A stretch of 64,000 nt of DNA, from contig NC_136012.1 in the NCBI RefSeq assembly GCF_048128805.1, forward strand, positions 10,328,621 to 10,392,620, read 5' to 3'. Made by a program: the position numbers and the translations under genes. Numbering within the stretch: the first letter of the stretch is position 1; every line of letters begins with the position of its first letter. Source of the stretch: Centroberyx gerrardi (lineage: Eukaryota; Chordata; Actinopteri; Beryciformes; Berycidae). Of this stretch, positions 21,770 to 31,829 are shown piece after piece. The notes below the pieces were generated by a model. The model was not told where the DNA came from. It searched no databases and saw only the letters and a list, made by a program, of their open reading frames with translations.

Positions 21770-24163
21770 CTCTACAGGAGAGTCTGGTTCATCCAGGATG
21801 CTCTTCTCACTCTGTATCCGCTGCATCGTCCCTGTAGAACTGGGGTCCATTATCAGCACGTTCTGACTACCGGCTCTGCCGAACTTACAGTCACTCTTTC
21901 TGGAGTCAGTCGTCCTGCACACCTCGTAATTGTACACGTGTGGGAGAGTCCCTGTCCCCAAAGTGTCTGAGTAACGTGGTGGATAATATGGAATCACCGG
22001 GAGACTGGAGTGATAGAGGATGCGAGACTGTCTCCATCTGTATATTTTCACTGATATAATAACCACTAAACACGTGATGAAGAGAAAGGAAACTACAGCC
22101 AAAGCCAAGACTAAGTAAAAAGTCAGGTTGTCATTGTACTCCTTGTCGTGTGTAAAGTCAGTGAACTCCGACAGCACTTCAGGGAAGCTGTCCGCCACTG
22201 CCACGTTAACATTGACTGTAGCTGAACGAGAGGGCTGCCCGTTGTCCTCCACTACAACAGTCAGCCTTTGTTTCACAGCATCTTTATCAGTGACTTGGCG
22301 GATAGTTCTTATTTCCCCATTCTGTAAGCCCACTTCAAACAGCGCCCTGTCTGTGGCTTTCTGCAGTTTATAGGAGAGCCAGGCATTCTGTCCAGAGTCC
22401 ACATCAACAGCCACCACTTTAGTGACCAGATAGCCCACATCTGCTGAACGAGGCACCATTTCAGCCACCAGAGAGCCACCAGTCTGGACTGGGTACAGAA
22501 CCTGAGGGGCGTTGTCGTTCTGGTCCTGGATCAGTATTTTCACAGTCACATTGCTACTGAGTGGAGGAGAGCCTCCATCCTGCGCTTTGACGCGAAACTG
22601 GAAATCCTTGATTTGCTCGTAGTCAAAAGAGCGCACTGCATGGATGACTCCACTATCAGCACTAACGGACACATATGAGGAGACGGGCACTCCGTTAATC
22701 GAGGAGTCCTCCAGTATGTAAGAAACACGGGCATTCTGGTTCCAGTCAGCGTCTCTGGCTTTCACTGTGAATATAGAGAGGCCTGGTGTGTTGTTTTCTA
22801 CAATGTAGGCCTGATATGAGCTCCTCTCAAAGACAGGCGCGTTGTCATTCACATCTGAGATCTGTAAGGTGAGAGTGATGCTGCTGGAGAGAGAGGGCAC
22901 TCCCTCATCAGAGCAGGTCACACTAATATTGTACTCAGAGGCTGTCTCTCGGTCCAAATCACTTTCTGTCACTACAGTAAAGAGATTATTTGTCGTTGAT
23001 TTAATGACAAAAGGAATATTTTCATCCAAGACACACATGACTTTCCCGTTATCACTCGAGTCTGGATCTTGTATGTTAAGCATTGTTACCACTGTTCCTG
23101 GTTTGACGTTCTCAGATATGCTGTTCGATTTAGACATGATGCTAATGGATGGCGTGTTATCATTTGCATCAGCCACCTCTACAATTACTTTACATGCATC
23201 TGACAGGCCTCCGTGATCCACCACCTGAACATCTAGCTCGTAAAGTTTCCTTTTCTCATAATCAATATTTCCAGTCAAGGTCAATACTCCCTTATCGACA
23301 TCAATTTGGAAAAGACCTGCTGCTCCTGATTTTGGAATTGCGTATGTTACTTTTCCATTATTGCCTTTATCAATGTCTGTAGCGCTAACTGTAGTTATTA
23401 CAGTGCCAACAGGAGCGTTCTCTGTAACACTTGCCTTGTATTCCGGTTTTGAACAAATGGGAGCATTGTCATTGGCGTCTAATACAGTTATGAGAATGTG
23501 CATTGTCCCCGAGAGCTGTGGCTCACCACCATCCATAGCGGTTAATATCAATGACATATGCTCATGTTTCTCTCGGTCTAACTGTTTCTGCAAAACCATT
23601 TCGACATTTTTACTCCCATCTCCACGGCTAATAGTTTTCAGAACGAAATTATCAGTGGGTTTTAGGGTGTAGCTGTTTAGGCCGTTGACACCAACATCGT
23701 CGTCTATTGCTTTCTCCAAGACGAATCGAGCTCCAGTAAGGGCTGATTCGCTGATTTCATATTTCATTTCACTTCTCTCAAATGTTGGAGGATTATCATT
23801 GACGTCAGTAATTTCGACAGTAACGGTGAAAAACTCCATTGGGTTGTCCAAGATTATTTGGAAACGGAGCGCGCAAGGCGTCGTCTCGCCGCATAAAGCC
23901 TCTCTGTCTATTCTCTGTTTGATAAGGAGAACTCCTCTTTCTCTGTTCAGCTCGATATATTCTTCACTGTCACCAGTATAAATACGAGCTTTTCCTGACT
24001 TCAGTCGTTTTACATCTAAACCCAAATCTTGTGCTATATTACCAATTAGAGCCCCTTTTGCCATCTCCTCAGGAATGGAGTAGCTGACCTGCCCGAGCAC
24101 TGAACTGAGAGAGAGGACCGAGATAAACAACAGTACTTGCCGTCGCATCGTTGTGTTCGACAT
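21770..24163 (-). CDS. pcdhg: Protocadherin variable exon 6 (group A)
   Basis: 798 codons, start MSNTTMRRQ. EC1 has MAKGALIGNIAQDLG and loop CGETTPC; EC3 has APICSKPEYKASV paired with DACKVIVEV; membrane helix about 680-705. EC1-EC4 is nearly the same as exon 8, including FVLKTISRGDGSKNVEMV and KSGAAGLFQIDVDKG, so the two are recent duplicates. Differences include SRSDMEF-region changes, VVDHGG against VADQGG, and ITLTLQ. The stub ends DSPVE (TCT CCT GTA GAG|GTTAGA), a change shared only with exon 10. EC5 reads SSYQAYIVENN, where the others have SSYEAYI. Confidence 0.95.
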
Positions 24164-24414
24164 TTCTCTTTGTAGAAAATCCTCTATTGCTTCCTTTCAC
24201 GTTGTAATATAAACTCCTTTTCAGTTCCGATCATGAATTGCACCTATACCGTATTATATATGATCATAATCCCAAATTGAGGAACAAAAGAATCACATTT
24301 CAGCGTCCCGGCGTGTGGTGTTCTCTGTAACTCTGTCTCTCTCTCTTTATCTCCTTAATATATCGAGGTGGTGGGGGAGGTACTGCTACAAATGCATTCT
24401 GAAATAGGAACTCA

Positions 24415-24438
24415 ATGGCCAACAGCGTCCCTCTCTGT
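24415..24438 (-). promoter_or_regulatory. CSE promoter element of exon 6
   Basis: ATGGCCAACAGCGTCCCTCT, then CTGT. GTC variant of the core. C-rich box GTGGTGGGGGAGGTACTG (24368-24385) 30 bp away, then TTAATATATCGAG. 252 bp from the start codon. Confidence 0.88.
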
Positions 24439-24627
24439 TGAAAGGACTGAACTACAGAAAAGACCGTATTACTGGGGGGGGGAATATAACAGAAAGATTC
24501 ACAAAGAGGTATTCTGCCAATCAAATTCATTTAACATGTAACTAAAAAAAAAATACGTTTCCCTTAATCTCTGTTAAGATTTTATAAAATGAAAGAAGAG
24601 GATATGCAGCAGGAGCCTATAGTAAAT

Positions 24628-24628
<1 letters not shown>

Positions 24629-24664
<36 letters not shown>
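24629..24664. repeat. Pure (CA)n microsatellite
   Basis: About 18 CA units without interruption. The paralogous tract at 31245 is four times longer and broken by CG. Confidence 0.97.
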
Positions 24665-24667
<3 letters not shown>

Positions 24668-24754
24668 AGTCAGACAGTAAATATAGGACAAATGTCAGTA
24701 CTTTGAAATATTAAAACTTTTTTACTCGGTAATTTTAACAACAGAGCTATCGTT

Positions 24755-24775
24755 TGTGCTATCCATGGTCCTGAA
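24755..24775 (-). promoter_or_regulatory. Second RE1/NRSE-like site after exon 7
   Basis: Plus strand TGTGCTATCCATGGTCCTGA, canonical spacing, one change in each half. It is 347 bp beyond the exon 7 donor, behind the closer site at 25003. Confidence 0.68.
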
Positions 24776-25002
24776 ATACGAAACCACAAAAATAAATGGA
24801 CCATTCAAAGCGATGGTTACCTGACAAGCTAAATACACCATCAAAAACTGAAATTTATATTAAGAAGTGAGATGTCTCCCCTACTCTTGGATAACTTCAG
24901 ATATAGTTTATGTTGTAGTTAAAGTATGATCCATCTAATAGAAAAATCTATAAACTAGAGCTTGGAAGGCTAAAATCCTATGTGTGCAACTTCACGTAAA
25001 CT

Positions 25003-25023
25003 GTCGCTATCCAGAATGCTGAG
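25003..25023 (-). promoter_or_regulatory. RE1/NRSE-like site after exon 7 (proximal)
   Basis: Plus strand GTCGCTATCCAGAATGCTGA, 99 bp beyond the donor. The right half is degenerate (AATGCTGAG). Confidence 0.6.
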
Positions 25024-25121
25024 CAGGTGCCCATATGAAGCTGAGTTCAACAACAAAAAGACCAACCAAAAACAAATGGTAAATGAGCTAAAAGTTGCAA
25101 TGTTATTCCCTCAGCACTAAC

Positions 25122-27521
25122 CTCTAGAGGAGAGTCTGGTTCATCCAGGATGCTCTTCTCACTCTGTATCCGCTGCATCGTCCCTGTTGAACTGGGGTCC
25201 ATTATCAGCACGTTCTGACTACCGGCTATGCCGAATTTACAGTCACTCTTTCTGGAGTCAGTCGTCCTGCACACCTCGTAATTGTACACGTGTGGGAGAG
25301 TCCCTGTCCCCAAAGTGTCTGAGTAACGTGGTGGATAATATGGAATCACTGGTAGACTGGAGTGATAGAGGATGCGAGACTGTCTCCATCTGTATATTTT
25401 CACTGATATAATAACCACTAAACACGTGATGAAGAGAAAGGAAACTACAGCCAAAGCCAAGACTAAGTAAAAAGTCAGGTTGTCATTGTACTCCTTGTCG
25501 TGTGTAAAGTCAGTGAACTCCGACAGCACTTCAGGGAAGCTGTCCGCCACCGCCACGTTAACACTGACTGTAGCTGAACGAGAGGGCTGCCCGTTGTCCT
25601 CCACTACAACAATCAGCCTTTGTTTCACAGCATCTTTATCAGTGACTTGGCGGATAGTTCTTATTTCTCCATTCTGTAAGCCCACTTCAAACAGCGCCCT
25701 GTCTGTGGCTTTCTGCAGTTTATAGGAGAGCCAGGCATTCTGTCCAGAGTCCACATCAACAGCCACCACTTTAGTGACCAGATAGCCCACATCTGCTGAA
25801 CGAGGCACCATTTCAGCCACCAGAGAGCCGCCAGTCTGGACTGGGTACAGAACCTGGGGGGCGTTGTCGTTCTGGTCCTTGATCAGTATTTTCACAGTCA
25901 CATTGCTACTGAGTGGAGGAGAGCCTCCATCCTGCGCTTTGACTCGAAACTGGAAATCCTTGATCTGCTCGTAGTCAAAAGAGCGCACTGCATGTATGAC
26001 TCCGCTATCAGCACTAACGGACACATATGAGGAGACGGGCACTCCGTTAACCGAGGAGTCCTCCAGTATGTAAGAAACACGGGCATTCTGGTTCCAGTCA
26101 GCGTCTCTGGCTTTCACTGTGAATATAGAGAGGCCTGGTGTGTTGTTTTCTACAATGTAGGCCTCATATGAGCTCCTCTCAAAGACAGGCGCGTTGTCAT
26201 TCACATCTGAGATCTGTAAGGTGAGAGTGACGCTGCTGGAGAGGGAGGGCACTCCCTCATCAGAGCACGTCACAGTAATATTGTACTCAGATGCTCTCTC
26301 TCGGTCTAAATCACTGTCTGTTACTATGCTATAGAAACCATTCTCTGTACTTTCAATAATAAACGGTACATTTCCACTTAAAAAACATTTAACCACTCCA
26401 TTATTATCAGAGTCAGTATCATGTACATTCATAACAGCAACAACCGTCTGAAAAGTAGAATCTTCTGGTATTGATTGTGTAGTTGACATTAAATCTATTA
26501 TAGGACTATTGTCATTGACATCAATAATGTCAAATATTATTTTACATGAGTCAGTGAGTCCACCCTGATCTTTTGCTTTAATATCTAGCTGGTAATGCTT
26601 CGATGTTTCATAATCTATTTTTCCAATTAAACGTACCTTGCCACTCGTCCCATCTACTTCAAATAAATCCAAAATTTCATCAGTATTACCCGAAATTGAA
26701 TACGTTACCAAACCATTTGAACCTTGATCTATATCTGTGGCAGTTACAGTCGTTAATAAACTTCCCTTTGGAGAGTTTTCCACTAAACTCGCCTTGTACA
26801 TTGACTGCGTAAATGCTGGAGCATTGTCATTCGCATCTAACACAGTTACTTGAATCTGCACTGTCCCTGAGAGTTGGGGTTCGCCTCCGTCTACTGCTGT
26901 AAGTATAAGTGAAATTTCCTGTTGTTTCTCACGATCGAGAGGCTTCTCTAAGATCATCTCTACCTCTTTTGCCCCATCAGTATGGTCATGGAGTTTCAAA
27001 ATGAAATTATCTCTTGGATTAAGGGAGTAGCTCTTGAGTCCATTTATTCCAACATCAGAATCGAATGCTTTCTCTAAAACAAATTTTACCCCTCTCACAG
27101 CCGATTCGCTGATCTCAAATAGCATACTATTCATTTTGAAAATAGGAGCATTATCGTTTATATCTGTTATTTCTACTGTAACGCGATAAAACTCGATCGG
27201 GTTCTCCAAAATTATCTGAAAATGTAAAGCGCAAGGCGTCGTCTGTTTGCATAACGCCTCTCTGTCTATTCTCTCCTTGATGAGGAGGACTCCTCTTTCC
27301 TTGTTCAATTCGATGTATTCAGCGCTGTTTCCAACATGCAGGCGAGCTTTTCCTGTTTTCAGTCGCTTTAGATCTAAACCTAAATCTTGTGCTATGTTGC
27401 CGACTAAGGAGCCTTTCGCCATTTCCTCAGGAATGGAGTAGCTGACCTGCCCCATTACTGAACTGAGAGAGAGCATCGAGAAAAACAACAGTACTTGCCG
27501 TCTCATTGTTCTATTCAACAT
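25122..27521 (-). CDS. pcdhg: Protocadherin variable exon 7 (group A)
   Basis: 800 codons, start MLNRTMRRQ (an open frame upstream to 27590 is not supported). Signal ends SSVMG; EC1 has KTGKARLHVGNSAEY and loop CKQTTPC; EC2 has MLFEISESAVRGVKF and LHDHTDGAKEVEMI; EC3 has SMYKASLVENSPKGS. Private shared-block changes are ILIKDQNDN at the EC5-EC6 linker and FGIAGSQ in the stub. Membrane helix about 682-707. EC1-EC4 is a relative of exon 9 (LHTGNN) but clearly diverged, whereas the 3' half and downstream spacer match exon 9's closely. Donor GAG|GTTAGT. Confidence 0.95.
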
Positions 27522-27770
27522 CTCTCCACGTGCCACAAAACATATAATATAATCCTTAATTCGGTCCGTCGTACTCCATACGTTGTACATCTACATATCA
27601 GATGAGAACAAGTATCGTTAATACAAAACTCGATCAAAATGTTTCCAGCTCGGTTTCTCCGTCTTCAGTGTTCTCTGTAACCCAGATTGTGCATTGTGTC
27701 TACCCTTCTCTCAAAGATATCAAAATGATGGGGGAGGTACTACTGAAATCTGCAGTGAAACTGCCACACA

Positions 27771-27794
27771 CTGGTCAACAGCGTCCCTAAGAGT
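27771..27794 (-). promoter_or_regulatory. CSE promoter element of exon 7
   Basis: CTGGTCAACAGCGTCCCTAA, then GAGT. C-rich box ATGATGGGGGAGGTAC (27726-27740), 31 bp away. 250 bp from the start codon. Confidence 0.88.
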
Positions 27795-28104
27795 ACAAAA
27801 CACTAAACTACAGAAGACAGGGACATCACGGAATCAAAGTCATTTATGAGGTTGAGAAGTTCATTATTGAAAGTATAGATTATTTTAATAGAAAACTAGC
27901 CATTTGTATGACATGTATTTTCTCCTATTACATTTATAAATAATTACCATCACTTTGGGATCAGTGAGAAATTAAAACGTCGCTAATGAGATCAAAATAG
28001 TGTCCAAATCAGGCACTGTAAGCCGGCCGCAAACCCCAAGGTTTCACTGCGCAGACAAAAAATGGGAAATGTAGAAAATAGCCGTCTAACAACCCACACC
28101 CACC

Positions 28105-28142
<38 letters not shown>
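28105..28142. repeat. (CA)n microsatellite
   Basis: About 19 CA units, followed by AAACGAACAAACAAACG, a short AAC-rich tail. Confidence 0.96.
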
Positions 28143-28146
<4 letters not shown>

Positions 28147-28257
28147 AACAAACAAACGATGATTCAAGTAGATTTCCGAGTGAGGCACTATGCTATAGAA
28201 ACGATAAAAATAAGCTCTTAGGCAACAACCTCAGCATTACAGATAAAGCTTTCACCG

Positions 28258-28278
28258 AGCGCTGTCCATGGTGCTAAA
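28258..28278 (-). promoter_or_regulatory. RE1/NRSE-like site after exon 8
   Basis: Plus strand AGCGCTGTCCATGGTGCTAA; very close to consensus, 110 bp beyond the exon 8 donor. Confidence 0.82.
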
Positions 28279-28387
28279 ACAACAAAGTTGCATGCCAATC
28301 AAGAAATGCAATAGTAAAAATGATTGTAAGTGTAAGAAAGAAAAAGAAACACTATTAAATGACTGTCTTGTATTCGAAGGGACTGAC

Positions 28388-30781
28388 CTCTAGAGGAGAG
28401 TCGGGTTCATCCAGGATGCTCTTCTCACTCTGTATCCGCTGCATCGTCCCTGTAGAACTGGGGTCCATTATCAGCACGTTCTGACTACCGGCTCTGCCGA
28501 ACTTACAGTCACTCTTTCTGGAGTCAGTCGTCCTGCACACCTCGTAATTGTACACGTGTGGGAGAGTCCCTGTCCCCAAAGTGTCGGAGTAACGAGGTGG
28601 ATAATATGGAATCACTGGTAGACTGGAGTGATAGAGGATGCGAGACTGTCTCCATCTGTATATTTTCACTGATATAATAACCACTAAACACGTGATGAAG
28701 AGAAAGGAAACTACAGCCAAAGCCAAGACTAAGTAAAAAGTCAGGTTGTCATTGTACTCCTTGTCGTGTGTAAAGTCAGTGAACTCCGATAGCACTTCAG
28801 GGAAGCTGTCCGCCACCGCCACGTTAACACTGACTGTAGCTGAACGAGAGGGCTGCCCGTTGTCCTCCACTACAACAATCAGCCTTTGTTTCACAGCATC
28901 TTTATCAGTGACTTGGCGGATAGTTCTTATTTCTCCATTCTGTAAGCCCACTTCAAACAGCGCCCTGTCTGTGGCTTTCTGCAGTTTATAGGAGAGCCAG
29001 GCATTCTGTCCAGAGTCCACATCAACAGCCACCACTTTAGTGACCAGATAGCCCACATCTGCTGAACGAGGCACCATTTCAGCCACCAGAGAGCCACCGG
29101 TCTGGACTGGGTACAGAACCTGAGGGGCGTTGTCGTTCTGGTCCTGGATCAGTATTTTCACAGTCACATTGCTACTGAGTGGAGGAGAGCCTCCATCCTG
29201 CGCTTTTACGCGGAAGTGAAAATCCTTGATCTGCTCGTAGTCAAAAGAGCGCACTGCATGGATGACTCCACTATCAGCACTAACGGACACATATGAGGAG
29301 ACGGGCACTCCGTTAACCGAGGAGTCCTCCAGTATGTAAGAAACACGGGCATTCTGGTTCCAGTCTGCGTCTCTGGTTTTCACTGTGAATATAGAGAGGC
29401 CTGGTGTGTTGTTTTCTACAATGTAGGCCTCATATGAGCTCCTCTCAAAGACAGGCGCGTTGTCATTCACATCTGAGATCTGTAAGGTGAGAGTGACGCT
29501 GCTGGAGAGGGAGGGCACTCCCTCATCAGAGCAGGTCACAGTAATATTGTACTCAGGGGCTCTCTCTCTGTCCAAATCACTTTCTGTCACTACAGTATAG
29601 AAATTATTTGTCGTTGATTTCATGACAAAAGGAATATTTTCGTCTAAGACACAAAGGACTTTGCCGTTATCACTCGAGTCTGGATCTTGGATATTAAGCA
29701 CCGTTACCACCGTTCCTGGTTTGACGTTCTCAGATATACTGTGCGGTTTAGACATGATGTTAATGGACGGCGTGTTATCATTTGCATCAACGACCTCCAC
29801 AATTACTTTACATGCATCTGACAGGCCTCCCTGATCCGCCACCTGAACATCTAGCTCGTAAAGTTTCCTTTTTTCATAATCAATATTTCCAGCCAATGTC
29901 AATACTCCCTTATCGACATCAATTTGGAAAAGACCTGCTGCTCCTGATTTTGGAATTGCGTATGTTACTTTTCCATTATTGCCTTTATCAATGTCTGTAG
30001 CGCTAACTGTAGTTATTACAGTGCCAACAGGAGCGTTCTCTGTAACACTTGCCTTGTATTCCGGTTTTGAACAAATGGGAGCATTGTCATTCACGTCTAA
30101 TACAGTTATGAGAATGTGCATTGTCCCTGAGAGCTGAGGCTCACCACCATCCACAGCGGTTAATATCAATGACATATGCTCATGTTTCTCTCGGTCTAAC
30201 TGTTTCTGCAAAACCATTTCGACATTTTTACTTCCATCTCCACGGCTAATAGTTTTCAGAACGAAATTATCAGTGGGTTTTAGGGTGTAGCTGTTTAGGC
30301 CGTTGACACCAACATCGTCGTCTATTGCTTTCTCCAAGACGAATCGAGCTCCAGTAAGGGCTGATTCGCTGATTTCATATTTCATTTCACCTCTCTCAAA
30401 TGTTGGAGGATTATCATTGACGTCAGTAATTTCGATAGTAACGGTGAAAAACTCAATTGGGTTTTCCAGAATCATTTGGAAATGGAGCGCGCAAGGCGTC
30501 GTCTCGCCGCATAAAGCCTCTCTGTCTATTCTCTGTTTGATAAGGAGAACTCCTCTTTCTCTGTTCAGCTCGATATATTCTTCACTGTCACCAGTATAAA
30601 TACGAGCTTTTCCTGACTTCAGTCTCTTCACATCTAAACCCAAATCTTGTGCTATATTACCGATTAGAGCCCCTTTTGGCATCTCCTCAGGAATGGAGTA
30701 GCTGACCTGCCCGAGCACTGAACTGAGAGAGAGGACCGAGATAAACAACAGTACTTGCCGTCGCATCGTTCTGGTCGACAT
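28388..30781 (-). CDS. pcdhg: Protocadherin variable exon 8 (group A)
   Basis: 798 codons, start MSTRTMRRQ. Near duplicate of exon 6 through EC1-EC4 (MPKGALIGN against MAKGALIGN; LTLAGNIDYEK against LTLTGNIDYEK). It has the EC3 cysteine pair (APICSKPEYK, DACKVIVEV). The shared block carries private changes FTVKTRDADW and KDFHFRVK. It ends DSPLE with GAG|GTCAGT, so its 3' terminus is unlike exon 6's (DSPVE, GTTAGA). This places a recombination breakpoint inside the exon. Membrane helix about 680-705. Confidence 0.95.
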
Positions 30782-31032
30782 TTCTCTTTGTAGAAAATCC
30801 TTTATTGCTTCCTTTTACGTTGCAATATAGATTCCTTTTCAGTTCTGATTGTGAGTTGCAGGTATATCGTGCTATATATGATCATAATCCCAAATTGAGG
30901 AACAAAAGAATCACATTTCGGCGTCCCAGCGTGTGGTGTTCTCTGTAACTCTGTCTCTCTCTCTTTCTCTATTTAATATATCGAGGTGGTGGGGGAGGTA
31001 CTGCTACAAATGCATTCTGAAATAGGAACTCA

Positions 31033-31056
31033 ATGGCCAACAGCGTCCCTCTCTGT
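31033..31056 (-). promoter_or_regulatory. CSE promoter element of exon 8
   Basis: Same bases as the exon 6 CSE. C-rich box 30986-31003, 30 bp away; TTTAATATATCGAG follows. 252 bp from the start codon, the same distance as in exon 6. Confidence 0.88.
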
Positions 31057-31244
31057 TGAAAGGACCGAACTACAGAAAAGATCGTATTACTGGGGGAAAA
31101 AATATAACAGACAGATTCACAAAGAGGTATTCTGCCAATCAAATTCATTTCACATTTAGCTAAAAAAAAATACGTTTCCCTTAATCTCTGTTGAGATTTT
31201 ATAAAATGAAAGAAGACGATATGCAGCAGGAGCCTATAGCAAAT

Positions 31245-31348
31245 GACACACACACACACGCACACACACACACACACACGCACACACACACACACACCGC
31301 ACACACACACACACGCACACACACACACACACACGCACACACACACGC

Positions 31349-31386
<38 letters not shown>
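31245..31386. repeat. Long interrupted (CA)n microsatellite
   Basis: About 140 bp of CA with repeated CG interruptions (CACGCACA) and one CGCCTA break. Confidence 0.96.
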
Positions 31387-31389
<3 letters not shown>

Positions 31390-31467
31390 AGTCAGACAGT
31401 AAATATAGGACAAATGTCAGTGCTTTGAAATATTATACTCCGTAATTTTAACAACAGGGCTATCGTT

Positions 31468-31487
31468 TGCGCTATCCATGGACTGAA
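31468..31487 (-). promoter_or_regulatory. Decayed distal RE1-like site after exon 9
   Basis: Plus strand TGCGCTATCCATGGACTGAA. Compared with its paralogue at 24755 it lacks one base in the right half, which shortens the spacing by 1 bp. Binding is doubtful. Confidence 0.5.
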
Positions 31488-31708
31488 ATACGAAACTACA
31501 AAAATAAATAGACCATTCAAAGCAATGGTTACCTGACAAGCTAAATACACCACCAAAAACTGAAACTTATATTAATCTTGGATAACTCTTGGATAACTTC
31601 ATATATAGTTTATCTTGTAGTTAATACTAGTATGATCCGTCTAATAGAAAAATCTATAAAGTAGAGTTTGGAAGGCTAAAATCCTATGTGTGCAACTTCA
31701 CGTAAATT

Positions 31709-31729
31709 GTCGTTATCCAGAATGCTGAG
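31709..31729 (-). promoter_or_regulatory. RE1/NRSE-like site after exon 9 (proximal)
   Basis: Plus strand GTCGTTATCCAGAATGCTGA, paralogous to 25003, with one further change in the GCTATCC half. 101 bp beyond the donor. Confidence 0.52.
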
Positions 31730-31829
31730 CAGGTACCCATATGAAGCTGAGTTCAACAAAAAAAAAACAACAACCAAAAATAAATGGTAAATGAGTTAAA
31801 AGTTGCAATGTTATTCCCTCAGCACTAAC

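Larger units (their letters stand above)
24164..25121. other. Spacer between exons 6 and 7 (paralogue of spacer 8/9)
   Basis: Carries the exon 6 promoter, a pure (CA)n tract and two RE1-like sites. Nearly all of it aligns with 30782-31829, including unique filler such as GTCAGACAGTAAATATAGGA. Confidence 0.85.
27522..28387. other. Spacer between exons 7 and 8
   Basis: Exon 7 promoter, AT-rich filler, a (CA)n tract and the RE1 of exon 8. It does not resemble the spacer upstream of exon 9. Confidence 0.8.
30782..31829. other. Spacer between exons 8 and 9 (paralogue of spacer 6/7)
   Basis: Same order as 24164-25121: promoter, CA tract, distal RE1-like site, proximal RE1-like site. Differences are mainly the expanded microsatellite and small indels. 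Confidence 0.85.

Noticed and set aside
30969-31445. Frames over the long CA tract between exons 8 and 9
   Set aside because: Low-complexity (cysteine-valine or threonine-histidine) translation of a microsatellite.
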